A stretch of DNA of 64,000 nt from JAKAGZ01 sp963748105. GTDB taxonomy: Bacteria > Bacteroidota > Ignavibacteria > Ignavibacteriales > Ignavibacteriaceae. A program made the position numbers and the translations under genes. This document shows positions 46,843 through 56,471 of the stretch, piece after piece; position 1 is the stretch's first letter; every line of letters starts with the position of its first letter. The DNA is taken from assembly GCA_963748105.1 (NCBI GenBank), contig CAVVHP010000011.1, positions 372,001 through 436,000 on the forward strand, read 5' to 3'. The notes under the pieces were generated by a model. The model made no database searches, was not told the DNA's origin, and saw nothing but the letters and a program-made list of their open reading frames with translations.

Positions 46843-47967
46843 TTATAAACATCTGATTAATAAAATTGACTGATCATCCTTTTGTTTACCGTATGAAGCT
46901 AACTCATTATTTATTTTTTCATAAATTTGGGACAATTCATCACGTCTGTTATTAAGAATAATCTGTTTTACTTTTTCCATTCCAAAGTTTCCATCTTTTT
47001 TATTTGATGTCTCTGTAATTCCATCAGTCAGTAATATGAATAAATCATTCTTGTTGCATACTGTACTGTTTGTTGTATAATTAAAATCTTTTGTCGCCGC
47101 TATTGGAAGCTGCTTTATTATCAATTCATCAAAATTGTTTGAATCATTTGCTAGTTTTAAAACCGGAAGATGACCTGCTGTTGAATATTCCACAGAATAA
47201 TTTGGATTAAATTTTAAAAATGCACACGTAAGAAACATGTTTTTCTTTTTTAAATTATAAATTGTCTTGCTGGTTTCAGTTAAAATTGAACAAAGCGGTT
47301 CATCTTTGTTTAATAAAACTCGAATTGTGCTTTTAAACATCCCCATCATCGAACCTGCCGCAACTCCATGACCTGATACATCTGCAATATAACAGGTATG
47401 CGCAGTCTCATTTTCGAAAAAGTCAATTAAATCGCCGCCTACTTCATCTGTAGGATTAGAAACACCAAATATTTCAAAACGGTTATTAACAATTTCAATT
47501 TTGGGAACAAGGTTAGAGTGAAGCTCCTGCGCAAGGTTCATTTCAGCCTGAAGCCGTAAATTTTTTATTCCCTCCTTATTTATAAATATAATAAGCAGTA
47601 TATATCCCAGAACAAGTGTCACTAAAATTCCAAAGGCATCAAAAGATGCTCTTTGGGGAAATTCGGTAAGCAGTAATTGGTTAGTCGTATTCCAAAGGTA
47701 ATTTCCAACCAAAAACTGAAATAGGATAGTAAAAGGAAGAAATTTAAGATTTCTTGTAAAACTATATACGTAGAATACTGCAACAATCCCCGAATAAAAT
47801 ACATTTATAAAAAGCAGCAGTTCTGAATATGAACCTCCTGAAATCAGATCGATAATAAATCCAATCCCTGAAAATAAGAAGAATATCGCCAAGACAAATA
47901 TTAGATATCTTCTAAATGGTATATATTTCCAGAATTTGCTTTTTGGTAAAATATTATTTTTTATCAA
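46843..47967 (-). CDS. Membrane SpoIIE/PP2C-type serine phosphatase
   Basis: A 374-residue protein. About six membrane helices lie at residues 15-140, a short helical linker follows, and then a SpoIIE phosphatase domain with metal-binding signatures GGDLIDFFE, ADVSGHGVAAG, STAGHLPVLKL and LLTDGITE. It dephosphorylates anti-anti-sigma or STAS-type partners; the RsbRD-like protein encoded at 58498 is a conceivable but distant candidate. It starts 201 bp from attC-like site E, further than cassette genes do. Confidence 0.88.
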   Translation of the reverse strand: MIKNNILPKSKFWKYIPFRRYLIFVLAIFFLFSGIGFIIDLISGGSYSELLLFINVFYSGIVAVFYVYSFTRNLKFLPFTILFQFLVGNYLWNTTNQLLLTEFPQRASFDAFGILVTLVLGYILLIIFINKEGIKNLRLQAEMNLAQELHSNLVPKIEIVNNRFEIFGVSNPTDEVGGDLIDFFENETAHTCYIADVSGHGVAAGSMMGMFKSTIRVLLNKDEPLCSILTETSKTIYNLKKKNMFLTCAFLKFNPNYSVEYSTAGHLPVLKLANDSNNFDELIIKQLPIAATKDFNYTTNSTVCNKNDLFILLTDGITETSNKKDGNFGMEKVKQIILNNRRDELSQIYEKINNELASYGKQKDDQSILLIRCL

Positions 47968-48168
47968 TTGTGTCTTCTAAATTATTTCTGAGATCTGCTA
48001 TTTATTATTTAAGTGCAGGTAAGATTGATTGTTAATATATTATATGTTTTTGATTCTTCGGTAAGAAGATAAATAAATTCAGTTGCAAAAGAAATTTCTC
48101 TTTAATAAAAAACTGCAGATATTGAATTTTTATTCGATTCATAAGCACCACTTTAAATTTACTTATGT

Positions 48169-48439
48169 ACATAACGGCGCGATTGCAAATGCGCCACCCA
48201 GAACAAGGCTTCCGAATAGAACCACAACTGCCTAAGATTTAGCAAACTGTGCTTAATCCTGTCTCGCAGAACGGAGGGATCTTTCTTAAGCGCATTTTAC
48301 AAGTTTAGTAATTAGAACGGCTACCTTTAACAAGTTAGCCGAAACAGCCTGTCCCGATGGAGATCGGGAGAACGACCAACTCTAATATTTCTAAAATGCA
48401 AAATGCGAATACGGTGTCCGCCTGATTGGCGGGTTAGGT
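48169..48439 (-). other. attC-like site E, 271 bp
   Basis: Left R box acataac (48169-48175) + ggcgcgattgcaaatgcgcc; right arm gtccgcctgattggcgg + GTTAGGT (48433-48439). The stop codon of the RibD-like gene lies inside the right R box. The interior shares caaactgtgcttaatcc and the ttagccgaaacag block with sites F and H. Confidence 0.75.
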
Positions 48440-49087
48440 GTTAATTGTTTTTTGTATAATCAAATGCATTGCCTTATCGCTTGAAATATTTTTAATACAT
48501 TTATATCCCAATGATTTGAGATCCAAATTCAAATAAAGATTTTCACCACTTCCTAAAATTACAGGAGATACAACCAAATGTAATTCATCCACCAATTGAG
48601 CCTTAATATATTTACGAATTGTATTAACACCGCCACCAAGTCTAACGTCTTTGCCTTTTGCAGCATCAAAGGCATTTTCAAGAGCCGCATTAATCCCTTC
48701 CGTTACAAAGTGAAAAGTGGTGCCTCCTTCCATCTCAATTGATTCGCGCTTATGATTGGTTAAGATAAAAACAGGAACGTGATACGGTGGATTTTCTCCC
48801 CACCATCCTTTCCAGTTAAGATCTGGGTTGCCGCGGTACGGGCTGAACATATTGCGCCCTAAAATCCATGCGCCTATGTTTTTAAAGCCTCTTTCGGCAA
48901 ATTCATTATCAACCCCGGAGGTACCTTCATTCTTTCCAAGAACATTTTGTTGAAATATCTTTGTGGGATAAAACCACTGGTGAAGATCCTGGCCTCTTTC
49001 ACCGAGGGGATTCTCAAGACTTTGATTTGGCCCAGCACCGTACCCATCAATTGAAACAGAGAAACTTTCAACACGTAATTTTTGCAT
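48434..49087 (-). CDS. RibD C-terminal / dihydrofolate-reductase-like protein
   Basis: A 217-residue reductase fold (SVSIDGYGAGPNQSLENPLG start, GAWILGRNMF, VFILTNHKRE, DVRLGGGVNTIRKYI, VDELHLVVSPVILGSGE) that binds NADPH. Such proteins are frequent, poorly characterised oxidoreductases that reduce pterin- or deazaflavin-like substrates. It is the last gene of a three-gene unit following ArsR and AHSA1 genes, with a 70-bp gap. Its stop codon is embedded in attC-like site E, a typical cassette layout. Confidence 0.9.
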   Translation of the reverse strand: MQKLRVESFSVSIDGYGAGPNQSLENPLGERGQDLHQWFYPTKIFQQNVLGKNEGTSGVDNEFAERGFKNIGAWILGRNMFSPYRGNPDLNWKGWWGENPPYHVPVFILTNHKRESIEMEGGTTFHFVTEGINAALENAFDAAKGKDVRLGGGVNTIRKYIKAQLVDELHLVVSPVILGSGENLYLNLDLKSLGYKCIKNISSDKAMHLIIQKTINT

Positions 49088-49157
49088 AAGCAGGCTCCAT
49101 TATATTTTATTAATTCCGGTAATTCTTCAACTTCTTTTAGCTAATCTTCAAAGGTTA

Positions 49158-49651
<494 letters not shown>

Positions 49652-49655
<4 letters not shown>

Positions 49656-49972
49656 TTTTTTTTCCTATTTATAGTTGATAAAACATTATCTAATTGATTA
49701 AACCTGTTTTCCCATATCTTCCGGTATTGTTCCAGCCATTTATCTATTTCTTTCATTTTTTCAATTTTAAGGGAGTAGTATATTTCTCTGCCCTGACTTT
49801 CCTGCTTAACAAGCTCGCATTCTGTCAGAATGCGTAAATGCTTTGACACCGCCTGTCGTGTTGTTTTAAAGTTGTCGGCAATGGAGTTGGGTGTCATTGC
49901 CTGTAATGCAATTAAGGCGATTATCGCCCGCCTGGTAGGATCTGCAATAGCCTGAAATACATCTCGTCTCAT
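49652..49972 (-). CDS. ArsR-type winged-helix regulator of the AHSA1 unit
   Basis: About 106 residues from MRRDVFQAIADPTRRAI, the normal family start; an open frame extends 23 codons upstream. The helix-turn-helix is SIADNFKTTRQAVSKHLRILTECELV. It lacks the Cys-x-Cys metal pair of ArsR proper, so it probably senses an organic signal or acts with the AHSA1 protein. It opens the three-gene cassette. Confidence 0.9.
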
Positions 49973-50101
49973 TATACCTGTCTTTAATAATTTGTGCAAC
50001 CGAACGGTTGCTAATATAAATAGAAGTCTATTTTTTTGCAAATTAATTCCAATAATAATTCAAATTATCAGAATTTGATAAGAATTGACGTGTTTTTCTG
50101 G

Positions 50102-50381
50102 TTGGAACGATGTTGCGGCTAACGCGCCGCCCTGTACTGACGGGCAGGTTAGAACCGAAACGCCAAATGTTATGCAAACTGTGCTTAATCCTATCCCGAC
50201 GAACGGAGGGATCTATCGTAAGCGCAGTTTGCAAACTTGTCCGCCTTTGGCGGGAATGTTAATTAGTACTATCTTGAACAAAAATGCCTAGCGAAAAACG
50301 TAAACTTAAAACTGCACTTAGCCCAAGCCGTTTCGGCAGTCGCGTTGAGTTTACCAGCTGCAGGCTGGCCGCATGTTATAT
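50102..50381 (-). other. attC-like site F, about 280 bp
   Basis: Left ttggaac (50102-50108, degenerate R box) + gatgttgcggctaacgcgccgccc; right ggcagtcgcgttgagtttaccagctg ... + GTTATAT (50375-50381). The interior contains a long inverted repeat, gcaaactgtgctta ... cgcagtttgc. Confidence 0.65.
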
Positions 50382-50397
50382 AGCGTTTTAAAAATTA

Positions 50398-51021
50398 TTA
50401 AATGCTGTATGAGAATCCAGCGCATATTTGAATGTCTTTTGTTTTTATTTCCCCATCTGCTTTTGATATATCTTTCAAACCAAGTGAATATATTCCATTA
50501 GCAATCAATGAAACTTTTTCTGTTACTGGTATCTCAACCTCAAATCCAAAGTCGGCAGTTAAGTTTGATAAATTGAAGTCTTCCTTAATGCCGAATTCCT
50601 CATTTCCGCTCTTTATTTTTGCATTTACCAAATGCCCATATGAAATACCACCAATTGTTTTAGCTAAAATTTCAGAATCAATAAACTTAAATAACAAATA
50701 AGGAGAGAGATCTATATAATCGAAATATATATTATGCAGGTTGTCATCAAATAAGGGGAATTTATTAGTCCCGCCCCGCTGATTATATTTTGCGTTTAGG
50801 CGGATTGATAATTTCCCAATTATCGGATAGTCGATAAATCCCCCGATTGAAAGACCGGTTTTGTTCATAAGTGTTACATCAGGTGCTTTCTCCGATAATG
50901 TATAAGAAGCAATATCAACGCCACCATTCAGCCCAAGTTTAATCTGACCAAAAGAAATTGATGATATAATGAAAAAGAATACAATAAGGAAAACCATTTT
51001 CAAGAAATGCTTTAGTTTCAT
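50398..51021 (-). CDS. Outer-membrane beta-barrel (porin-like) cassette protein
   Basis: About 207 residues from the Met opening a signal peptide (MKLKHFLKMVFLIVFFF); four codons precede it in the frame. An eight-strand barrel pattern follows, ending AGFSYSI, as in the PF13568-type barrel family. It is of unknown function, 16 bp after the R box of site F, and starts 26 bp from the R box of site G. Confidence 0.8.
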   Translation of the reverse strand: MKLKHFLKMVFLIVFFFIISSISFGQIKLGLNGGVDIASYTLSEKAPDVTLMNKTGLSIGGFIDYPIIGKLSIRLNAKYNQRGGTNKFPLFDDNLHNIYFDYIDLSPYLLFKFIDSEILAKTIGGISYGHLVNAKIKSGNEEFGIKEDFNLSNLTADFGFEVEIPVTEKVSLIANGIYSLGLKDISKADGEIKTKDIQICAGFSYSI

Positions 51022-51046
51022 CTGGTGCCCCATATTTTGTTGAGCT

Positions 51047-51371
51047 ATATAACGAAGTTGCCGCTAAGCCGCCTGCCTTCCGGTACATAGGTATATATTC
51101 CAGCATAATTTCAGTCTAATCAAGTTTATTATCAGCAGGCCCCCTTGCGGATTCGATCAGCAAAAGAATGTAAGGCATTATAAAATAAGACGCAATAGCT
51201 ATTTATCTAGTGGTATGGTTGGGTTAGTTAACGGTAAAATTTCAATTTGTTACCCTCCTTTGCTGCTTCTCCGCAGGCTCATATCTTCCTTGGTTTACTT
51301 CGCTTTGCTACGGTGGCAGGTTGTCTGTCCCGCTAACAGTGCGGACTTTTTACTAATTAAAGAGGTTAGGC
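51047..51371 (-). other. attC-like site G, 325 bp, containing repeat X
   Basis: Left R box atataac (51047-51053) + gaagttgccgctaagccgcc; right box GTTAGGC (51365-51371). Between them lie repeat X copy 3 and a small inverted repeat (cccgctaacagtgcggac). This is the clearest case of X lying inside a complete site. Confidence 0.7.
51102..51237 (+). repeat. Dispersed repeat X, copy 3
   Basis: A 136-bp near-copy of 38496-38635 and of 42822-42955, nested between the R boxes of site G. Confidence 0.85.
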
Positions 51372-51380
51372 TTCCAATTA

Positions 51381-51881
51381 TTAGATGTAAACACTATATA
51401 ACAATATTATCAGTAATATTGATGTAAGACATGAAAATATTGTTCTAATTACGTTCCAACGATTCCATTGTAATTCAAAATTTTCACGTGCAGTATTGCA
51501 AGATTTTTCATTTTCTGTATATATGTCAAAAGATTGTAATCTATTATTTAACGGTATATTAATTATCATTGTCGGTATATGAACACCTAAAAGATTGATA
51601 AGTAATGATAGGATCATTAATGTAAACTTAAATCCTTCAATTTCTTGGAAACTCAATATAAAAGTAATTATTAGAGTTATAATTGAACCTATCCATATTA
51701 TCATAAATATAGGTTGACGATCTTGAATAACCTTATCAATAACTTGAAATGTTTTAATAAACTCTTTATCGCTTAAATTTCTGATTCCCGGCATAACTAC
51801 GATAGCAAAAGCTAATAAAAAACCTCCAACCATTGAGCAAAGGAATGTGGTTGACATCAGAAAAATATAGAATACGTTCAT
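51381..51881 (-). CDS. DUF1772-like four-helix membrane protein
   Basis: A 166-residue protein with four membrane helices (FYIFLMSTTFLCSMVGGFLLAF; IFMIIWIGSIITLIITFIL; FTLMILSLLINLLGVHIPTMI; a C-terminal helix) and the NxPxNxxL-like loop NIPLNNRL and ENFELQWNRWNVIRT motif of DUF1772/anthrone-oxygenase-like proteins. A strong AGGAGG box precedes the ATG. Placed between sites G and H, its stop is 9 bp from the R box. Confidence 0.85.
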   Translation of the reverse strand: MNVFYIFLMSTTFLCSMVGGFLLAFAIVVMPGIRNLSDKEFIKTFQVIDKVIQDRQPIFMIIWIGSIITLIITFILSFQEIEGFKFTLMILSLLINLLGVHIPTMIINIPLNNRLQSFDIYTENEKSCNTARENFELQWNRWNVIRTIFSCLTSILLIILLYSVYI

Positions 51882-51917
51882 TGATAATCCTCCTTATTCC
51901 GTTCAATTTCTTAAGAA

Positions 51918-52186
51918 GCCTAACGTAGTTGCACTCCAGGGTGGTCCATCCCGAACTGACCAGAGGATTAGAATAAACTGCCAATTGCTAAGCAAACTGT
52001 CTTTAATCCTGTCCCGAAGAACGGGGGAATCTTTCGAAAGCGCAGTTTGCAAGTTATTAATTAGAACTACTACGTTGAACAAGTTATCCGAAACAGTTTA
52101 CCCCGCCCTGGCGGGAGAACAACCAACATTATAATTTATAAATTGCCAAATGTGAATACGATGTCAGCTTGAGGCACGAGTTAGGC
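51918..52186 (-). other. attC-like site H, 269 bp
   Basis: Perfect R boxes GCCTAAC (51918-51924) and GTTAGGC (52180-52186) are exact complements. The left flank leads directly to an AGGAGG-ATG, and the right arm is gcttgaggcacga. The interior inverted repeat gcaaactg ... cagtttgc and the ttatccgaaacag block match sites E and F. Confidence 0.8.
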
Positions 52187-52272
52187 TTTTTCAATTAGTT
52201 CGTTCTATCCCTCCTAGAATTCAAAAATTATTTGAGCCCAATTTATTTTTGCGGCCTAAATTTTTAATACAT

Positions 52273-52659
52273 CTACGCAACTTTTACTGAAGGCTGTTTA
52301 AAAAGAAAGTAACCAAAACCAATTGTGAAAAATAGATATACAAAAACAATCAACCAGCCGAGTGGATTTAGAACGCCTATAACAACAGTTATTGTTGTAA
52401 CAATGAACCCAATCAGGTCATACACAAATAATGCAATTATAATTGCTTTTCTTGCATCAGATTCTAATGCATTTTTTGCAATCCAACAGAGAAACATATT
52501 ACCAAATAAGGCGGCACTATATTCCCTTGCCGTATACATTCCGCCATCACCCAAAGCGGCGCCAAATATTGAAAATAAAATATCAGGAATGGCAAGTAAA
52601 AGAATACCAAAAGCAAAAGAAACTAATGCTTTAATAATCATTAGATTTTTGAAATTCAT
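52273..52659 (-). CDS. Small four-helix membrane protein
   Basis: A 128-residue integral membrane protein (LMIIKALVSFAFGILLLAIPDILFSIFG; AALFGNMFLCWIAKNA; AIIIALFVYDLIGFIVTTI; GWLIVFVYLFFTIGFGYFLF). Its function is not assigned; similar four-helix proteins are common in integron cassettes. A GGAG box and ATG lie 28 bp after the R box of site I. Confidence 0.8.
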   Translation of the reverse strand: MNFKNLMIIKALVSFAFGILLLAIPDILFSIFGAALGDGGMYTAREYSAALFGNMFLCWIAKNALESDARKAIIIALFVYDLIGFIVTTITVVIGVLNPLGWLIVFVYLFFTIGFGYFLFKQPSVKVA

Positions 52660-52686
52660 ATCACTACTCCATTTAATATTTTGAAA

Positions 52687-52874
52687 GCCTAACGATGTGG
52701 TTGCGAAGGCGCAGTCCAGAACTACAATGCCGAAATTGTTAATAATTTTTATTATTACAAAAAACTTTCATAGCACAACAACCTTGAATAAGAAATTTGA
52801 ATCGGAACGACCAACACTAAAATTTCTAAAATACCGAGTGCGAAATCGCTGTCGCCTTGAGCCACTTGTTATAC
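52687..52874 (-). other. attC-like site I, 188 bp
   Basis: R boxes GCCTAAC (52687-52693) and GTTATAC (52868-52874). The arms aaggcg and cgcctt are complementary at the L-box position. It is the shortest and most canonical site, close to the accepted maximum length for attC, so it is the best test case. Confidence 0.8.
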
Positions 52875-52926
52875 CACTTCTTTAATTTTGTTTTCAATTT
52901 ACAAATTCTCTTTATCAATCCATTCA

Positions 52927-53100
52927 TTATAGATTTGTTTTTTCATTATTGATTCTTACCCTTAATGAAGTAAACGTAATTGTAAATATTACTAAAATTA
53001 TCAATACACCAATCCAATAGTGAATAAATATCGTATATAATAAACAAGCAGTGATAATATCAAGTCTAAGTTATAAAACCGATATGCGAAATGTTTTAAT
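52927..53100 (-). pseudogene. Possible decayed small membrane-protein cassette
   Basis: Minus-strand frames give a membrane helix (HYWIGVLIILVIFTITF followed by TSLRVRINNEK and TAA) and, in another frame just upstream, HFAYRFYNL. One shift would join them. It lies beyond site I, where a cassette gene is expected. From here to 53303 nothing else is seen. Confidence 0.35.
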
Positions 53101-53303
53101 CTTTTATACACTCACCCAAAATTCAAAACAATTTTATTGTGATAATCAGTAAATATACGTTGCGCAAATGAGGACGTATTACTACCTTATAATTAATACT
53201 ATCAGAAATTGATTTATAAATAAATCCATAGTAAATGAATTATATCATTTACAAGGATAATTAATCCATTCCATTGTCTTAAGTAATTGATACTTTTATA
53301 ATT

Positions 53304-54521
53304 ATGAAGCTTCGAGTAATATTTTTCCTGATGATTAGTTCGTTAGTTTATTTTCCCGGCACAGGATTTTCCCAATCAAGTCAGCCGGTTGTCATCCCTT
53401 TTGAATTTGTCCATCACATCATCATTGCTGCTCAGGTCGATGGGAAGAGGGCCGACTTGTTGTATGACCCGGTGCGTAATATCATCCTGGATCGCCAGTA
53501 TGCAAACGAAAGAAACATCCCCCTGGTCGGCGGCGAGGAAACCGGTTACGGTAGAAGTGTAACTACGGGCGGTGGCGGCAGCAACCGGGTTGAAGTTTTG
53601 TTTGCCAGGAATACATCCCTGGAGATCAACAGCCTGTCATACAACTATCAGCTTACCCCGGTGATACCTCTCGATTCTATCATGGCTGCGTCATTAGGGC
53701 GCCATGTGGACGGCCTGCTGGGTATAAACGTTTTTTCGGATTATATCGTGCAATTTGATTTTACGGGGGAACGGTTTATCCTTCATTCCCCGGGTACATT
53801 TAAAGCACCGGACGGTGCAGTGGAATTGCCAATCACCTGGCTGGAAAATCGTCCGACTGTAAAATTGGGCATTCAAACCGGGGATACGGAGTCGAAGGCT
53901 ACTTTTTTATTGGATTTCGGAATGGGAGGCACACTCCGCTTTACTACCGGGTATACCGATAGTCTGCAGCTCCCGGAGAAGCTGCGGCCTAATATAGCTT
54001 CAGGCAACGAAACCGGCCTGGGAGGGGCACTGGAAAGTCTTGTAGCCAGGCTTCCCGGGTTGAAAATAGGGGATATTACTCTTGATTCCCTGGTGGTCAC
54101 CATGGCAAGAGAAAAAGAGGGGCGGGATGCCTATCCCCCATGGGATGTATTGGCAGGACTGGGATTGATGAGCCGTTTTACCGTGTATTTAGATGTTACC
54201 GGCAACCGGATATGGTTTCAGCCCAATAAACGATTTGACCGTCCGTCTGAATATATAACTACGGGACTCAGCTTTGAACCCCAGGATTTTAATAAAAAAC
54301 AGATGGTAGTAAGTGGTGTGAAGGAAGGATCAAATGCAGATGAAGCGGGATTTAGACCCGGTGATATCATTTACGCGGTAGCGGGTGAGCAGGCTTCGGA
54401 TTGGAATATAAGGGAATGGAAAGAAGCGCTTGAAGCAAAAGTCGGTGGCCGTATTCCAATTGGTGTGCAGAGAGATGACAAAAAAATACGTTTGATTCTT
54501 CTTATTTCCAGTTCTTTATAG
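53304..54521 (+). CDS. Exported aspartyl-protease-fold protein with PDZ domain, catalytic motif altered
   Basis: A 405-residue protein with a signal peptide to about FSQ (residue 24), two retropepsin-like halves and a C-terminal PDZ domain (SGVKEGSNADEAGFRPGDIIYAVAGEQ). The usual DTG motifs are replaced by LLYDPVRN and FLLDFGMGG, so peptidase activity is doubtful. Codon use is more GC-rich than that of neighbouring genes, hinting at transfer. It is on the plus strand, alone, 430 bp from the last attC-like site. Confidence 0.75.
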   Translation: MKLRVIFFLMISSLVYFPGTGFSQSSQPVVIPFEFVHHIIIAAQVDGKRADLLYDPVRNIILDRQYANERNIPLVGGEETGYGRSVTTGGGGSNRVEVLFARNTSLEINSLSYNYQLTPVIPLDSIMAASLGRHVDGLLGINVFSDYIVQFDFTGERFILHSPGTFKAPDGAVELPITWLENRPTVKLGIQTGDTESKATFLLDFGMGGTLRFTTGYTDSLQLPEKLRPNIASGNETGLGGALESLVARLPGLKIGDITLDSLVVTMAREKEGRDAYPPWDVLAGLGLMSRFTVYLDVTGNRIWFQPNKRFDRPSEYITTGLSFEPQDFNKKQMVVSGVKEGSNADEAGFRPGDIIYAVAGEQASDWNIREWKEALEAKVGGRIPIGVQRDDKKIRLILLISSSL

Positions 54522-54730
54522 AGGGAAATAATGTTTTAATGTAATTGTATCATCCTCAATTTCAATTAAATTATCTTGATATAACATTTCTTTTTTTCAT
54601 CTCCTTCCAATATCTAATTATAATATTAAAATTGAAACGTATGTTTTAAAACCCTACTAAAATAACTTTATAGTTTCATAAACATCCCATCAGATTAATA
54701 TTTTAGTTTTGCAGTATTAAATTTTATAAA

Positions 54731-54935
54731 AGCATAAAAAAATAAGACGCAATAGCTATTTATTTAGTGGTAGGGCAGGATTGGGTTTGTTAACGGTAAA
54801 AGAAAATTTCCCACCCCCCGTTTATCGCTTGTTTTAGTGTTTTGCTTCCAGGGCTATTGATATGGAATTTAAGACAAATACACCTTTTACTGTCAGATGT
54901 ACTCCTCGCCCCGCTATGCGGCGGCTTCGCTCTGT
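54731..54935 (+). repeat. Dispersed repeat X, copy 4 (extended, no attC arm)
   Basis: Its first 68 bp match the right part of copies 1-3 and the rest matches the extension of copy 2 (ttccagggctattgatatgg, cgccccgctatgcggcgg). No attC left arm is next to it. From 54522 to 54730 and from 54936 to 55187 I see no gene. Confidence 0.75.
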
Positions 54936-55187
54936 AGAGAGTCGGAGCTCAAATAGAGATTTTCTTTTAACCTGTCAACTTGTAGGCAAGCAACTAATAT
55001 TTTAGGCTATAAGAACTTTAAAAGCAATATTTTTTTTGTTCAGTCGAATGTAAAGAATAATGTACTGCCCGGACTGTGGATTCCATTTATCTATAATAAT
55101 GTTTTTAGAAAACAGTAATGGCAAAGGCTCTGATTATTATTAAATTCTTTTATAAATTTGATTATTAAAAATAACTGGATAAACAAA

Positions 55188-56471
55188 ATGGAAAAGCAAT
55201 TTCCTAAAACCCTGGTCATTGGCATTTCAGTAACTATCTTTGCTATTCTCATCATTTACCTGTTTACAAAATTACCTTCCGGTGGTGAAAATCCTTCATC
55301 CCCGGATACAACAACTGTAGCATATGGTGGTTCGGACAAATGCGCATCCTGCCATAAAAGAGTAACTCCCGATATTGTAAACCAATTTGCCCGCAGTGTA
55401 ATGGCAAAAGCCGGGGTTAAGTGTGAAGATTGCCACGTTGTTAAAAAGAATAATCCGTTAGGCAAAGATCACGAGGGTTTTTTTATTACCACAACACCAA
55501 CTCCTAAAAATTGTGCTAGATGCCATCCGGCTGAAACAAAACAATTTGATCACAGCAGACATGGTGCGCCAGCTTGGGTTGCACTTTCAGGTCTGGATGA
55601 TTTTTCAGCAGAACAAAAGAAAATAATAGAAAGCATTCCTGAGGCAAACCGTGGACCAAATGGAATAATTACGGCTACAAGAAATTCTCTTTTTGAAATC
55701 GAAGGCCCGAACGTAACTCCTGCTGCATGTCAGACCTGTCACTCAATCGGCAAGCCAAATAAAGATGGCAGTATAGGAAATTGTAATAAATGCCATTTAC
55801 GTCACGAGTTTTCATTAGCCCAGGTTAGAAAACCTGAAATATGCGGACAGTGCCATTTAGGTCCCGATCATCCGCAAACAGAAATTTATGAAGAGTCAGC
55901 GCACGGAGTTATGTATCACACTGAAGGTGATAAATGGAACTGGAATCAAAAACCGGGAAGGCTTACTGTAAATGATATGCCGGCGCCAACCTGTGCAACC
56001 TGTCATATGAGCGGGTTTGGCAATCAGGGTACTACTCATGATGTCGGTCTAAGATTATCAAAATTTTTATTTGCTGCTGTTACTACTAACCGGCCAAATT
56101 TTATTGAAGGCAGAGTGGCAATGAAGTCTATTTGTGCCAATTGTCATTCTGGACCTTTTATTGATAATATTTATGCCCGTGCAGACAGCGTTACTTCTTA
56201 TGTAAATTTAAAAGTAAAAGAAGCAAATGAAATAATGTCTGGCTTGGTAAAAGATGGTATTTTGGGTAAAGAACCATTTGCAAATCAAATTAGCTTTACG
56301 GCATTTGATCTCTGGCATTATTACGGAAGAACTGCCAAGTTCGGTGCATATATGCAGGGGGCTGACTATGTTCAATGGCATGGAATTTATCCATTGCTAA
56401 AGGAATTAAACAAACTAAAAGAAGAAGCCAAAGCACTCCGTGCCTCTCATAAAAAAGGAGTACGCCCGTGA
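55188..56471 (+). CDS. Octahaem cytochrome c, hydroxylamine-oxidoreductase (HAO) family
   Basis: About 427 residues from MEKQFPKTLV; ten further codons open upstream from a TTG. A membrane anchor or signal is at 5-28. Eight CxxCH motifs lie at Cys 52, 79, 109, 181, 199, 219, 269 and 316. HAO-family landmarks are KCHLRHEFS, CGQCHLGPDHPQTEIYEESAHG and GADYVQWHG. Family enzymes oxidise hydroxylamine or hydrazine when the catalytic haem is Tyr-crosslinked, or reduce nitrite or hydroxylamine when it is not. Which applies cannot be told without alignment. It overlaps the next gene by 4 bp. The absence of a cytochrome c554 or cM552 neighbour is unusual. Confidence 0.9.
   Translation: MEKQFPKTLVIGISVTIFAILIIYLFTKLPSGGENPSSPDTTTVAYGGSDKCASCHKRVTPDIVNQFARSVMAKAGVKCEDCHVVKKNNPLGKDHEGFFITTTPTPKNCARCHPAETKQFDHSRHGAPAWVALSGLDDFSAEQKKIIESIPEANRGPNGIITATRNSLFEIEGPNVTPAACQTCHSIGKPNKDGSIGNCNKCHLRHEFSLAQVRKPEICGQCHLGPDHPQTEIYEESAHGVMYHTEGDKWNWNQKPGRLTVNDMPAPTCATCHMSGFGNQGTTHDVGLRLSKFLFAAVTTNRPNFIEGRVAMKSICANCHSGPFIDNIYARADSVTSYVNLKVKEANEIMSGLVKDGILGKEPFANQISFTAFDLWHYYGRTAKFGAYMQGADYVQWHGIYPLLKELNKLKEEAKALRASHKKGVRP

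Noticed and set aside
52873..53303. A complete second cassette beyond site I
   Set aside because: Only a shifted fragment is visible and no attC-like R box occurs at its far side.
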